64,000 nt of DNA from Lucinisca nassula (GCA_963580285.1 OY757012.1:169186652-169250651), one strand, 5' to 3'; positions 44,049 to 55,800 are shown, counted from the stretch's first letter. Made by a program: numbers and translations. The notes: generated from the sequence alone by a model not told the origin.

Positions 44049-44389
44049 TAGTAGAAATTCAATGGCTCGAACCCCCGATGGCTCCTTTGCCATGGATGAG
44101 TCGAACCCGTTCTTGAGTCCGCAGGGAATTCCTCTACATACAATATAGGGATAATGTAAGGAGATTTTCTTCTTTTATCTTGCAAATGTATGCTGTGTGT
44201 ACTCATTAGAATCGCCTCGATGAGACGATTCTAATGAGTACACACAGCATACATTTATAACATAGAACACCAAATCTTCATTATGCCTTCTGGTATTTCA
44301 CTGATAGTTACACTCTGTCTCTCGAACTACCGCTGTCTAGAACAAATTTTCATGGTCCTAAAGGGTTTCGAGCCATCGAATTTCGACTG
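44049..44389. mobile_element. Pogo-like MITE with central palindrome
   Basis: Between TA dinucleotides. Left end TAGTAGAAATTCAATGGCTC, right end GAGCCATCGAATTTCGACTG. The centre 44187-44259 is a palindrome with ATGCTGTGTGTACTCATTAG and AATCGCCTCGATGAGACGATT. Same design as 58225-58586. Confidence 0.8.
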
Positions 44390-44839
44390 TATGTATTTCT
44401 AAACTGTACAGAGGTTTCTATGTATATATTTTGGTACAAGTTTGTTTATTTCATTCACATTATTGTTATTGTTCTTGTCCTATTAAATCTAAAGTTTGAC
44501 ATAAAACATAAACCTATAACATTGTTCATTATAACATTGGTCTTTATAACATTGGTCTTTATAACATGCTTATGGATACAACAGGGTTTAAAGATGGATC
44601 CCAAAAATGAATTGTAAAAAAAAGTGACCAGAAATGATCATTTTTGGGGACAGTTGACCCAAAATTATAAAGCACAGTAGCTATTCAATGCTGAAGTACT
44701 TGTGACTATCACAAACTTATCAGAAATTCAGGTAATGGTTATATATAGAAAATAGCCACGCTATTATTATCATTGTGAGGTCAGAATGTTGGGTAAAACT
44801 GTTATCTACAAAGTTTGGACTGGAATCATTTGTTGGGCT

Positions 44840-44912
44840 TGGCAAACAGTGAAGACGCAGATCAGATGCCGCACAATGCGGCATCTGATCAGGGTTTACA
44901 ATGTTTGTTTAC
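44840..44912. repeat. AAACAGTG-type hairpin, GCCGCA variant
   Basis: GACGCAGATCAGATGCCGCA / TGCGGCATCTGATCAGGG arms. The inner stem TGCCGCA/TGCGGCA replaces TGCTCC or TGGCTTC of other copies but still pairs perfectly. Confidence 0.8.
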
Positions 44913-45149
44913 AGTACAGGAAATGAAGGGTTAAACGAATCAGTTAAGTCCTCCTTCAGGACAATTTATCCTCCTGTCTACACACAGAGACACTTGACCC
45001 ACCAGTGCTCACACATAACATTCTTCCTGCTTTGATCCCAACTCTAGTGTTATAAAGTGGTTGTAGTGTTGTATAAATGGACCATGATGGGTAAAAATGT
45101 ATCTTTGTTCACAAGTGTACAGCAATGACTCTTAAACAGCCTTTGTATA

Positions 45150-45620
45150 CAATTACCATATTTACCCTAAGTATTTGGAACCATATGAGCCCCGCCAAGT
45201 GAATTTGTGTCTTCGACCATTCCTTCATGACAAATTTTGACTGCGCATGCCAAGCCATTCAGAGGGGCCAGGGATATGGCTTTCTGTCTGAAGGTTCCTC
45301 TTGATTCACTGCTTGTATGAGCAAGCAGCGAAGGTTCTGGCGAGACTGCGCGGATGCGCAGGCGCGCCTGAACCTTCGCTGCTCGCATAGGCGATAAGTA
45401 CCAAAATCGCTTGACAGGGGCCCATATGTGTTCTTAAATTGAAAAAGTACGATTTGTTACCTGATGTTGTGGCTAGAGATAGCTGGTTGAGTGGCTAACA
45501 AAATAGCTGGTTTTGTGGCAAACAGTGTAGACCCTGATTAGATCATGCTGCATTCTGCAGCATCTTATATGGGTATGCACTGTTTGCTCAGCCATGTCTA
45601 TCAGAATACATATGGGAAAT
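45150..45620. mobile_element. Delta MITE with an inserted GC palindrome
   Basis: Left end TACCATATTTACCCTAAGTA. Right part 45480-45620 with AGTGTAGACCCTGATTAG, GCTGCATTCTGCAGCATC and ATCAGAATACATATGG. Between them a GC-rich palindrome (45183-45430) pairs GCAAGCAGCGAAGGTTCTGG with CCTGAACCTTCGCTGCTCGC around GCGCGGATGCGCAGGCGCGCC. It is bracketed by CATATG on both sides, a possible target duplication. Confidence 0.65.
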
Positions 45621-45661
45621 AAGATTGTCAGAAGGTTTTGGTATATGCCTGTCTGTACAGT

Positions 45662-45742
45662 GGACCACCTCAGTAGCTTAGTAGGATGCACCTCTGATTG
45701 GTGCTCAGGTTGTTGGTTCAATAGCTGCTGGGAAATTTGAGC
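45662..45742 (+). mobile_element. tRNA-like SINE head, decayed
   Basis: CCTCAGTAGCTTAGTAGGATG (A-box region) and TGGTTCAATAGCTGC (weak B box) in tRNA spacing. No SINE tail recognised. Not a tRNA gene. Confidence 0.5.
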
Positions 45743-45785
45743 CACTGATGGTTAAGCCTCTTTGAGGCAGTTCTAATGAGTCCAC

Positions 45786-46017
45786 ATAACCCTTCTTTTG
45801 CTGAATATTCAGTTTAGTCACACCAATATCTGACTTTGAACCAATCAGATAATTTGATGTAATTTATTGCTACAAATTCATAAACTGGATGCCAAACAGT
45901 GTAGATCCTGATCAGATGGCTTCTTCAGAAGCCATCTGATCTGGATTTGCACTGTTTGCAAAGATCTGCACTGTTTGCAAAGATAGGGGTTGTCGTGAAC
46001 AGCAAGATAAGGGTTAA
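45786..46017. mobile_element. Beta MITE
   Basis: TTTAGTCACACC, CCAATCAGATAATTTGATG, perfect hairpin GATCAGATGGCTTC/GAAGCCATCTGATC, right end CAAGATAAGGGTTAA. A short internal duplication repeats TGCACTGTTTGCAAAGAT. Confidence 0.75.
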
Positions 46018-46233
46018 AATACCTTTTCAACAGAATTCCCGAAATATTTGTTACCTAGAGGGAGATAAGTGAAGAATTTTCTTGGAACTAATGAATGAGT
46101 TTGAACGTCTGGCAAGCAATTGAAGTTTACTGTACATTTGGGCCATGCCATGATAAAACCTATGAAACGTTTTTCAGCTAAGAAAGGTTTGCCTACACAT
46201 ATGATGACACACACCAAAGACACGTTTCCTTAT

Positions 46234-47069
46234 AGTACCATAATGATCCTAAGTATTGGGACAGATAGGCGTAAGCAAACAGTGAAGACCCAGATCAGAT
46301 TGCTCCTACAGGAGCAGTCTGATCAAGGTCTACACTGTTTCCTTATAAACCCTGTCCAGAAAATCTGAATCATCGATTTTTTCGTTTCTTCCTTTTAATA
46401 CTCATTTTAGCCCATACATCTCTGTGGGAAAGTTTTAGACCTGACCCTCTGCCGACTTCTCCAACAGGTCATATGCCTCTGCGACAGTCAGGGAAGGCTG
46501 TGATTATTTGGAGAAAATTGCAAACCAACGAAATGAGACCACAGACTAAGTCCATTTGGTGATGATTGTCAGGTAAAATAATAAATATTCAAAGCCATGT
46601 GATGCACTTTATAAATAGATATGCAGTTACGACACACCTTACATTCGAATGGCTAGATAGAGGCTCACTAGGAAGGGGAGCCATTAGCGCGATGTGCTGT
46701 CAACAGTTGTCAAAAAGCAATATACCGATATTGGATGTGGTGTCACAGCTAATGATTTTCCATGAAGTGATCGTGCAAATAAAACAGACGCCCTTGTAAT
46801 TTACAAGAGCAGTAACCACTTCTATATATGGTTTAAAAGGGTGTGTCGAATCTGTCAGAATGTCTTAGTCTGTGGAAGAAAATTTAGATTTTGCACTTTT
46901 CTCCAAATTATCACAGACTTTCCTGGCTATCGCAGAGGCATACGACTTGCTGGAGAAATCGGCAGAGGGTTAGGTCTAAAACTTTCCCATAGTGATGTAT
47001 GGGCTAAAATGAGTATTAAATGCGAGAATCGAAAAAATTGATGATTCGCATTTTCTGAACGGAGTTTAG
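46234..47069. mobile_element. Long-inverted-repeat element flanked by alpha copies
   Basis: A truncated alpha copy (46234-46347) precedes arms of about 180 bp at roughly 46350-46530 and 46870-47066. Arm matches include CATTTTAGCCCATACATC / GATGTATGGGCTAAAATG, GGGAAAGTTTTAGACCT / AGGTCTAAAACTTTCCC and CAGAGGCAT / ATGCCTCTG. Arms differ at about one base in ten by eye. The ~340 bp centre holds a short unrecognised ORF (46566-46799). A second alpha copy starts at 47070. Confidence 0.65.
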
Positions 47070-47278
47070 TACCATAATGATCCTAAGTATTGGGACAGAT
47101 AGGCCTAAGCAAACAGTGAAGACCCATATCAGACTGTTCCTACAGGAGCAGTCTGATCAGGGTCTACAATGTTTGCCATTCTGTCGGCACCTTATGGACT
47201 CCTTAGGCTGGATAGTGAAACAAATTTGTTAAAAATTTTAGCAGACTTTGCGCAAGTCCTTAAGGTGTCCAAATTTTT
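47070..47278 (+). mobile_element. Alpha MITE truncated by element I
   Basis: TACCATAATGATCCTAAGTA through the hairpin (AGACCCATATCAGACTGTTCC) to GTGTCCAAATTTTT, where element I begins. The expected AGGATTTTTACGGTA end is not clearly found after element I. Confidence 0.8.
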
Positions 47279-49529
47279 AGCTCACCTGTCACGTTGTGAC
47301 AAGGTGAGCTTTTGTGATCACTTTTCGTCCGTCGTCAGTGCGTGTGTGCGTGCGTAAACTTTTTCTTCAAATGACATCTCCTCCTAAACCACTGATCAGA
47401 TTTTGACCAAACTTCACAGGAATGATCCTTAGGTGGTCCCCTTTCAAAGTTGTTCAAATGGTTCCAGTCCATTGCACATCCAGGTCACAGGAGCTAATAA
47501 TAGATTTTTTAATCGAAAACTTCAAAAATCTTCTTCTCTGAAACCGCAAGGCCCAGATCTTCAATATTTGGTATGAAGCTTCATCTAGTGGACCTCTACC
47601 AAGATTGTTCAAATTATAGCCCTGGGGGCCAAAATGCCCCCGCCCCGGGGGCCTTTGGTTTTAAATAGGCTTATATAGGGAAAATCATTAAAAAATCTTC
47701 TTCTCTGAAACCACAAGGCCCAGGTCTTTAATATTTGGTGTGAAGCTTTACCTGGTGGACCTCTACTAAGATTGTTCAAATTATAGCCTTGGGGCCAAAA
47801 ATGCCCCCGCCCCGGGGGCCTTTGGTTTTACATAGGCTTATACAGGGAAAATCTTTAAAAATCTTCTTCTCTGAAACCGCAAGGCCCAGATCTTTGATAT
47901 ATATGGTGTGAAGCTTCATCTAGTGGACCTCTACCAAGATTGTTCAAATTATAGCCCTGGGGGCCAAAATGCCTCTGCCCTGGGGGCCTTTGGTTTTACA
48001 TAGGCTTATATAGGGAAAATCATTAAAAAATCTTCTTCTCTGAAACCGAAAGGCGCAGGTCTTTAATATTTGGTGTGAAGCTTTAACTGGTGGACCTCTA
48101 CTAAGATTGTTCAAATTATAGCCTTGGGGCCAAAAATGCCCCCACCCCAGGGGCCTTTGGTTTTACATAGGCTTATACAGGGAAAATCTTTAAAAATCTT
48201 CTTCTCTGAAACCGCAAGGCCCAGACCTTTGATATTTGGTGTGAAGCTTCATCTAGTGGATCTCTACCAAGATTGTTCAAATTATAGCCCTGGGGGCCAA
48301 AATGCCCCTGCCCCGGGGGCCTTTGGTTTTACATAGGCTTATAATTATATAGGGAAAATCATTAAAAAATCTTCTTCTCTTAAACCACAAGGCCCAGGTC
48401 TTTAATATTTGGTGTGAAGCTTTACCTGGTGGACCTCTACTAAGATTGTTCAAATTATAGCCTTGGGGCCAAAAATGCCCTCGCCCCAGGGGCCTTTGGT
48501 TTTACATAGGCTTATACAGGGAAAATCTTTAAAAATGATCTTCTCTGAAACCGCAAGGTCCAGATCTTTGATATTTGGTGTGAAGCTTCATTTTGTGGAC
48601 CTCTACCAAGATTGTTCAAATTATAGCCCTGGGGGCCGAAATGCCCCCACCTGGAGGCCTTTGGTTTTACATAGGCTTTTATATGGAAAATCATTAAAAA
48701 AATCTCTTCTCTGAAACCACAAGGCCCAGGTCTTTAATATTTGGTGTGAAGCTTTACCTGGTGGACCTCTACTAAGATTGTTCAAATTATAGCCTTGGGG
48801 CCAAAAATGCCCCCGCCCCGGGGGCCTTTGGTTTTACATAGGCTTATACAGGGAAAATCTTTAAAAATCTTCTTCTCTGACACCGCTAGGCCCAGATCTT
48901 TGATATTTGGTGTGAAGCTTCATCTAGTGGACCTCTTTCAAAATTGTACAAATTATAGCCCTGGGGCCGAAAATGCCCCCACCCTGGGACCCTTTTGGTT
49001 TTTCATAGGCTTATATGAGGAAACCTTTAAAAATCTTCTTCTCTGAAACCACAAGACCCAGGTCTTTGATATTTGGTATGAAGCTTCACCTAGTTGACCT
49101 CTACCAAGATTTCTCAAATTATAGCCCTGGGGCCAAAAATGGCCCCGCCCAGGGGGCCTTTGGTTTTACCTAAGCTTATGTAGTTGAAATCTTTAAAACT
49201 TTTCTTCTCTGAAACTGCAAGGCCCAGATCTTTAATATTTGGTCTGAAGCTTCATCCAGTGGACCTCTTTCAAGATTGTTCAAATTATAGCCCTGGGGCC
49301 AAAAATGCCCCCACCCCAGGACCCTTTGGTTTTTCATAGGCTTATATAGGGAAAACCGTTAAAAATCTTCTTGTCTGAAACCAGAAGGTCCAGGTCTTTG
49401 ATATTTGGTATGAAGCCTCATCTAGTGGACCGTTACCAAGTTTGTTCAAATTATAGCCCTTGGGCCTAGAATGTACTAGAGACACTAATTCTCAGGTGAG
49501 CGATTCAGGGCCCTCTGGGCCCTCTTGTT
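47279..49529 (+). mobile_element. HINE-like element I, ~160 bp units
   Basis: Head AGCTCACCTGTCACGTTGTG/ACAAGGTGAGC, GTCCGTCGTCAGTGCGTGTG spacer, same lead-in as element F (CTCCTCCTAAACCACTGATC), then about 13 units. Consecutive units alternate between two versions (GGTGTGAAGCTTTACCTGGTG and GGTGTGAAGCTTCATCTAGTG), giving a ~320 bp higher-order period. The tail is CTCAGGTGAGCGATTCAGGG then GGGCCCTCTTGTT. Short ORFs here are translations of the repeat, not genes. Confidence 0.85.
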
Positions 49530-49557
49530 ACAGTATGATTTATTTGCAACTTGTGAT

Positions 49558-49770
49558 TCAACCCATTTTCTACTGAATGGAGTCTGCAACCCTCTATTTT
49601 AGCAGGACTCTTATAATTTTGAAATTGATTTACATTGAGTTATTTTTTATCAAGTGATGAAGAAAAATGGCTGATCTTTTTTGCAAATTGGGACAGCCCT
49701 GTTCAGACACTGCTTCTGCGTTGCCTGATCTGGGCCTGCACTGTTTGTCAATGCCTGATGGGAGTTTCCC
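49558..49770. mobile_element. Gamma MITE
   Basis: CTACTGAATGGAGTCTGCAAC, AGCAGGACTC, GAAAAATGGCTGATC, hairpin GACAGCCCTGTTCAGACACTG / GCCTGATCTGGGCCTGCAC. Matches 24222-24430. Confidence 0.6.
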
Positions 49771-50212
49771 CCATATAAAGTGGAGTTTCCCAATATAAAG
49801 TAGGTTTAAGTATTGGCTCTTGAACAGATGGGTTCAGTCACATGGTATAATACAAGATTTCATCTGACTTCCTAATTCTGATAGACATTGTTTTTTTTCC
49901 TAAATAGGGTCATTGAAGACTTAAGTGCTGTAAGCCTGAATACTTGTTCTAAACTGTTGTCTGGTTGTGAGACTGGACAATGTTTGTATTATTTTATTGC
50001 TGTTATTGGCTTTTAACTCTCCAAGCACTAAAGAAAATCCAAGAGCAAAATCTTTTCCTTTTGTTTTTCAGAGCAAACAATGCTCTTGTTTTCTCTGAAA
50101 AAAAGGGAAATAAAATTCTTTGATCATGCCCTCTGTTAGTTGCGATAAGCACTTAAAGGTTGAAGTAGTCCTGTACTTCGGACAATTGAGAGTAGTGTCA
50201 TGGAGGACAGTT
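49771..50212. other. Intergenic, no gene seen
   Basis: AT-rich sequence with a small palindrome near 50040-50100 (AGAGCAAAATC and AGAGCAAACAATGCTCTTG). Nothing else recognised. Confidence 0.4.
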
Positions 50213-50603
50213 GAGTGTACATTATTTACCCTAAATATTCAGACACTTCATATCCCTACCATACTTGTTCTAAAATTTGAACAAGTACAATTCACTACAC
50301 AGCATTGTGTCTAAGAATAGTGGGTTGAGTGGTAGACAGTGTAGACCCTGATGAGATGCTGCAGAACATCTGGATCCACACTGTTTTAATATTCAGACAC
50401 CTCAACTCCTTAAGATTTTGTTATGAAATTTGAACAAGTGCAATTCACTACCAACATTACTTCTTAAGAATAGCGGGATAAGTGGCAAACAGTGTAGACC
50501 CTGATATTCAGTGTAGACCCCTGCATTCTGCAGCATCTCATCTGGGTCCACACTGTTTGCTCAGGCTTAGATTTCCGAATACATATGGTAAATACAGTAG
50601 TGT
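50213..50603. mobile_element. Delta MITE with internal duplication
   Basis: TACATTATTTACCCTAAATA left end, ACCATACTTGTTCTAAAATTTG, a hairpin, then a second ATATTCAGACACCTCAACTCC and second hairpin (AGTGTAGACCCTGATATTCAG), right end CCGAATACATATGGTAAATAC. Confidence 0.65.
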
Positions 50604-50771
50604 CATGAGTCATCACTATTTTCAATATTTAGAGGCTAAATTTTGGATTGAATCCCAGCAAAATTATGTTCCAGAGCATGACAAAATAAACGTCAGTTTC
50701 TAAGGAAGAATTTGCACTATACTTGTGAACTAATTATATAAAGAGTTGGCTTGACATGACAGTAATAGTGT

Positions 50772-53051
50772 CCACTAAAAATCTTCTTCTCTGAAACCAC
50801 AAGGCCCTGGTCTTTGATATTTGGTATGAAGCTTCATCTAGTGGACCCCTACCAAGATTGTTCAAATTATAGTGCTGGGGCCAAAAATGCCCCCGCCCCG
50901 GGGCCCTTTGGTTTTACATAGGCTTATAAAGGGAAAATCTTTAAAAATCTTCTTCTCTGAAACCACAAGGCCCAGGACTTTGATATTTGGTATGAAGCTT
51001 CATCTAGTGGATCCCTACCAAGATTGTTCAAATTTTAGTGCTGGGACAAAAAATGCCCCCGCCACGGGGCCCTTTGATTTTACATTGGCTAATATAGGGA
51101 AAATCTTTAAAAATCTTCTTCTCTGAAACCACAAGGCCCAGGTCTTTGATATTTGGTATGAAGCTTCATCTAGTGGACCCCTACCAAGATTGTTCAAATT
51201 AAAGTGCTGGGGCCAAAAATGCCCCCGCCTCGGGGGCCCTTTGGTTTTACAATGGCTTATATAGGGAAAATTTTTAAAAATCTTCTTCTCTGAAACCACA
51301 AGGCCCAGGACTTTGATATTTGGTATGAAGCTTCATCTAGTGGACCCCTACCAAGATTGTTCAAATTATAGTGCTGAGACAAAAAATGCCCCCGCCACGG
51401 GGCCCTTTGGTTTTACATAGGCTTATATAGGGAAAATCTTGAAAAATCTTATTCTCTGAAACCACAAGGCCCAGGTCTTTGATATTTGGTATGAAGCTTC
51501 ATCTAGTGGACCCCTACCAAGATTGTTCAAATTATAGTGCTGGGGCCAAAAATGCCCCCGCCCCGGGGCTCTTTGGTTTTACATAGGCTTATATTGGGAA
51601 AATCTTTAAAAAATTTTCTTCTCTGAAACCACAAGGCCCAGGACTTTGATATTTGGTATGAAGCTTCATCTAGTGGACCCCTACCAAGATTGTTCAAATT
51701 TTAATGCTGGGACAAAATATGCCCCCGCCACGGGGCCCTTTGGTTTTACATTGGCTTATATAGGGAAAATCTTTAAAAATCTTCTTCTCTGAAACCACCA
51801 GGCCCAGGTCTTTGATATTTAGTATGAAGCTTCATCTAGTGGACCCCTACCAAGATTGTTCAAATTATAGTGCTGGGGCCAAAAATGCCCCCGCCCCGGG
51901 GCCCTTTGGTTTTACATAGGCTTATATAGGGAAAATCTTTAAAAATCTTCTTCTCTGAAACCATAAGGCCCAGGACTTTGATATTTGGTATGAAGCTTCA
52001 TCTAGTGGACCCCTACCAAGATTGTTCAAATTATAGTGCTGGGACAAAAAATGCCCCTGCCACCGGGCCCTTCGGTTTTACATTGTCTTATATAGGGAAA
52101 ACCTTTAAAAATCTTCTTCTCTGAAACCACAAGGCCCAGGTCTTTGATATTTGGTATGAAGCTTCATCTAGTGGACCCCTACCAAGATTGTTCAAATTGT
52201 AGTGCTGGGGCCAAAAATGCCCCCGCCTCGGGGCCCTTTGGTTTTACAATGGCTTATATAGGGAAAATTTCTAAAAATCTTCTTCTCTGAAACCACAAGG
52301 CCCAGGACTTTGATATTTGGTATGAAGCTTCATCTAGTGGACCCCTACCAAGATTGTTCAAATAATAGTGCTGGGACATAAAATGTCCCCGCCACGGGCC
52401 CTTTGGTTTTACATTGGCTTATATAGGGAAAATCTTTAAAAATCGTCTTCTCTGAAACCACAAGGCCCAGGTCTTTGATATTTGGTATGAAGCTTCATCT
52501 AGTCGACCCCTACAAAGATTGTTCAAATTATAGTGCTGGAGCCAAAAATGCCCCCGCCCCGGGGCCCTTTGGTTTTACATAGGCTTATATAGGGAAAATC
52601 TTTAAAAATCTTCTCTGAAACTGCAAGGCCCAGGTCTTTGATATTAAGTATGGAGCTTTATCTACTGGACCTCTACCAAGATTGTTCAAATTTTAGCCCT
52701 GGGGCCACAAATGCCCCCACCCCGGGGCCCTTTGGTTTTACATAGATTTAAATAGCCCCGGGGCCATTTGGTTTTGCATAGGCTTATGTAGGGAATATCT
52801 TTAAAAAAAATCTTCTTGTCTGAAACGCAAGGCCCAGGTCTTTGATATTTGATGTGTAGCTTCATCTAGTGGACCTTTGCCAAGATTGTTCAAATTATAG
52901 CCTTTGTTGATGTTTGGTATGAAGCTTCACCTTTGAGACCTCCCTCAACATTATGCACATTAAAGCCCTGGGGCCAATAATGGCCCTCTCTGGGGCCCAC
53001 TTGTTACACTATGGATCAGGTGAGCGATCCAGGGCCATCATGGCCCTCTTG
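50772..53051 (+). mobile_element. HINE-like element J, headless
   Basis: Starts directly in the ~160 bp unit (AAAATCTTCTTCTCTGAAACC) with no head. About 13 units, again alternating two versions (GGGGCCAAAAATGCCCC and GGGACAAAAAATGCCCC). Tail ATCAGGTGAGCGATCCAGGG then CATGGCCCTCTTGT at 53051. Confidence 0.8.
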
Positions 53052-54255
53052 TGTTTTATATTAGGATCACTTTTTGTCCGTCATCCGTGCGTAAACAATT
53101 TCTTCAAACGACATCTCCTAAACCACTGATCGGATATTGACCAAACTTCATAGGAATGATCCTTTGGTGGTCCCCTTTCAAAGTTGATCAAATGGTTCCA
53201 GTCTGTTGCACATCTAGGTCACAGGAGCCAAAAATAGATTTTTTTCACCGAAAACTTAAAAAATCTTCTTCTCTGAAACCACAAGGCCCAGGTCTTTGAT
53301 ATTTGGTATGAAGCTTCATCTAGTGGACCCCTACCAAGATTGTTCAAATTATAGTGCTGGGGCCAAAAACGCCCCTGCCCCCGGGCCCTTTGGTTTTACA
53401 TGGGCTTATATAGGGAAAATATTGAAAAATCTTCTCATCTGAAACTGCAAGTCCCAGGTCTTTGATATTTGACATGAAGCTTCATCTAGTGGACCCCTAC
53501 CAAGATTGTTCAAATTATAGTGCTGGGGCCAAAAATGCCCCCGCCCCGGGTCCCTTTGGTTTTACATAGGATTATATAGGGAAAACCTTTAAAAATCTTC
53601 TTCTCTGAAACCGTAAGGCCCAGGTCTTTGATATTTGGCATGAAGCTTCATCTAGTGAACCCCTACCAAGATTGTTCAAATTATAGTGCTGGGGCCAAAA
53701 ATGCCCCCGCCCCGGGGTCCTTGGTTTTACATGGACTGACATAGGGAAAATATTTAAAATCTTCTTCTCTGAAACTGCAAGGCCCAGGTCTTTGATATTT
53801 GGTATGAAGCTTCATCTAGTGGACCCCTACCAAGATTGTTCAAATTATAGTGCTGGGGCCAAAAATGCCCCCGCTCCAGGGCCCTTTGGTTTTACATGGA
53901 CTTATATAGGGAAAATCTTTAAAAATCTTCTTCTCTGAAACCGTAAGGCCCAGGTCTTTGATTTTTGGTTTTACATAGGCTAATGTAGGGAATATCTTTA
54001 AAACATCTTCTGCTCTGAAACCCCAAGGCCCAGGTCTTTGATATTTGGTGTGTAGCTTCATCTAGTGACCCTTTGCCAAGATTGTTCAAATAATAGCCTT
54101 TGTTGATATTTGGTATGAAGCTTCACCTTTTAAGATCTCCCTCAACATTATGCACATTGTAGCCCTGGGGTCAATAATGGCCCTCCCCGAGGCCCACTTG
54201 TTACTCTATCATATGGATCAGGTGAGCGATCCAGGGCCATCATGGCCCTCTTGTT
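53052..54255 (+). mobile_element. HINE-like element K, head truncated
   Basis: Follows J at once. The hairpin part of the head is missing and the copy begins at AGGATCACTTTTTGTCCG, then lead-in CATCTCCTAAACCACTGATC and about five units. The tail is ATCAGGTGAGCGATCCAGGG then CATGGCCCTCTTGTTT. The last ~190 bp before J's and K's tails are nearly the same (TTGTTGATNTTTGGTATGAAG), so J and K share a recent ancestor. Confidence 0.8.
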
Positions 54256-54409
54256 TAAGCAAAAATGCTAGTGTTTGATATACCTGCTAGAACAGTTAAA
54301 AATTTGAACACTGATGACAAGCTTGTTAAGCTTATGATGATTTGAATAGCTCACTCTAGTTTGCAAACAGATAATCAGCCACAAACCGGCCAGTACTCAG
54401 CTACACAGA

Positions 54410-54640
54410 CCAACCCATTTAGTACCAGAAACCCCAAAACGGGTACCCTGGCAAACAGTGTAGGCCCAGATCAGATGCTGCAAAATGTGATGTCTGATTA
54501 GGGCCTCTACTGTTTGCTAAAAGTTCAGTCATTTTCCAAATAAATTTTGATGAAAACACAACCTTACACCCCTAAATTTTGAAATGAACTCCTGCTATAT
54601 ATAAGGAGGAAGATTCCATTTGATAACAAAAGGGTTAAAG
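54410..54640. mobile_element. Gamma MITE, reverse
   Basis: TTTAGTACCAGAAACCCCAAA, hairpin CAGTGTAGGCCCAGATCAGATG / TGTCTGATTAGGGCCTC, ATTTTCCAAATAAATTTTGAT, AACTCCTGCTATATATAAGG, GGTTAAAGAG. Confidence 0.65.
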
Positions 54641-54951
54641 AGCCTTGAAATTCTAGAAATAGTAACTAGCTGTATAGATCTCAGCAAGGAATACTAAAGT
54701 GTTGATCAGACAACGGGGGTGTGCAGCTGATCTGCATCTTTCTTATTTGCAAATGACTTTTTTTCTCAACATGGCTCATATCACATAAAAACATTGATGG
54801 CTCAAACACCTATGGCTCATTTACTATGTCTAATTCAAACTCACCGAGTATCAAGAGTCTACCATGTCTAATTCATACATGCAAGGTGCTTATGATGATG
54901 AGGCGATTCTAATGAGTACACACGACATACTTTTATTCTATCTGAAACCGA

Positions 54952-55187
54952 CTACACGAGTACTGGTAAACCGCTTCGAGGATCTAAGCCTGCCCAGGGC
55001 AAAGTGGTGCGAGTCGGACTGTCCATGCTTAAAAACCCTATTGGTTTCATTGGGCGACAGGGCTTGAGATGTCATTTCATCTCAATGTTGCCTAAAAGTC
55101 CCACAAAATTGGAAACAACGTCTTCAAAATGATCTTTACAGCGTTGACGGGGACATTTAACCTCAAATCAAACAAACAAACAAAACC
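54952..55187 (+). mobile_element. CAAA-tailed SINE, 5'-truncated
   Basis: Starts CACGAGTACTGGTAAACCGC; tail GGGACATTTAACCTCAAATC with AAACAAACAAACAAAAC. The 5' side adjoins a GCCTC-core palindrome half (GATGAGGCGATTCTAATGAG). Confidence 0.8.
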
Positions 55188-55261
55188 TTTATTCTATAGA
55201 AGAGAAAATATTATCCCCACTATGCATCCTGATCTGGAGTAATAATTAACCCCATATATGA

Positions 55262-55571
55262 TTTTGTTTGTTTGTTTGTTTGATTTGAGGTTTAACGTCC
55301 CCGTCAACACTGTAAAGGTCATTTTGGAGACTTTGCTTCCAATTTTGTGGGACTTTTACCCAACATTGAGATGAAATGACATCTCAAGCCCTGTCGCGCA
55401 ATGAAACCAATAGGGTTTATTAGCATGGACGGTCCTCCTCGCACTGCGGTTCCTGGACAGGCTTAGATCCTCTAAGCGGTTTACCAGTACTAGTGTGGGG
55501 GCCGGATTCAGCTCTTCGTGGAAGCATCATGCAGCCCATATATTTCTTCAAGCCCCTATGGGCAGGGACCA
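55262..55571 (-). mobile_element. CAAA-tailed SINE, full length
   Basis: Reverse strand, (TTTG)n tail on the left. Perfect 15 bp duplication TAACCCCATATATGA at 55247-55261 and 55572-55586. Head GGCTTGAAG...GGGCAGGGACC on the right. Confidence 0.93.
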
Positions 55572-55586
55572 TAACCCCATATATGA

Positions 55587-55800
55587 CAATGGAATCTTCC
55601 ACCTAGTATGTTTGGAGTGGTCCATTTCCAATTATAGGGGTGTCAGGTTTGTTTTTGTTTGTAGCAAATTTTACAAAACTGAATGTTCTTTAAGCAAACA
55701 GTGTAGACCCAAATGGAATGCCGCATTCTGGGGCATCTGATCTGGGTCTGCACTGTTTGCTGATGTGCCAGAAAAGGGCTGCTAGGCATTTATGGGTTAA
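55587..55800. mobile_element. Gamma MITE right part
   Basis: The SINE at 55262-55571 was inserted into this copy. It keeps GACAATGGAATCTTCCACC, the hairpin CAGTGTAGACCCAAATGGAATG / GGGGCATCTGATCTGGGTC, and ends GGCATTTATGGGTTAA. Confidence 0.6.

Noticed and set aside
46566..46799. 77-residue ORF inside the long-inverted-repeat element as a transposase
   Set aside because: Too short, with no recognisable DDE or helix-turn-helix motif.
48124..51299. Recurring short ORFs (products starting MGPKMPPPRGPLVLHR and similar)
   Set aside because: They are frame translations of the ~160 bp tandem units, repeated with each unit and ended by unit differences; no independent coding evidence.
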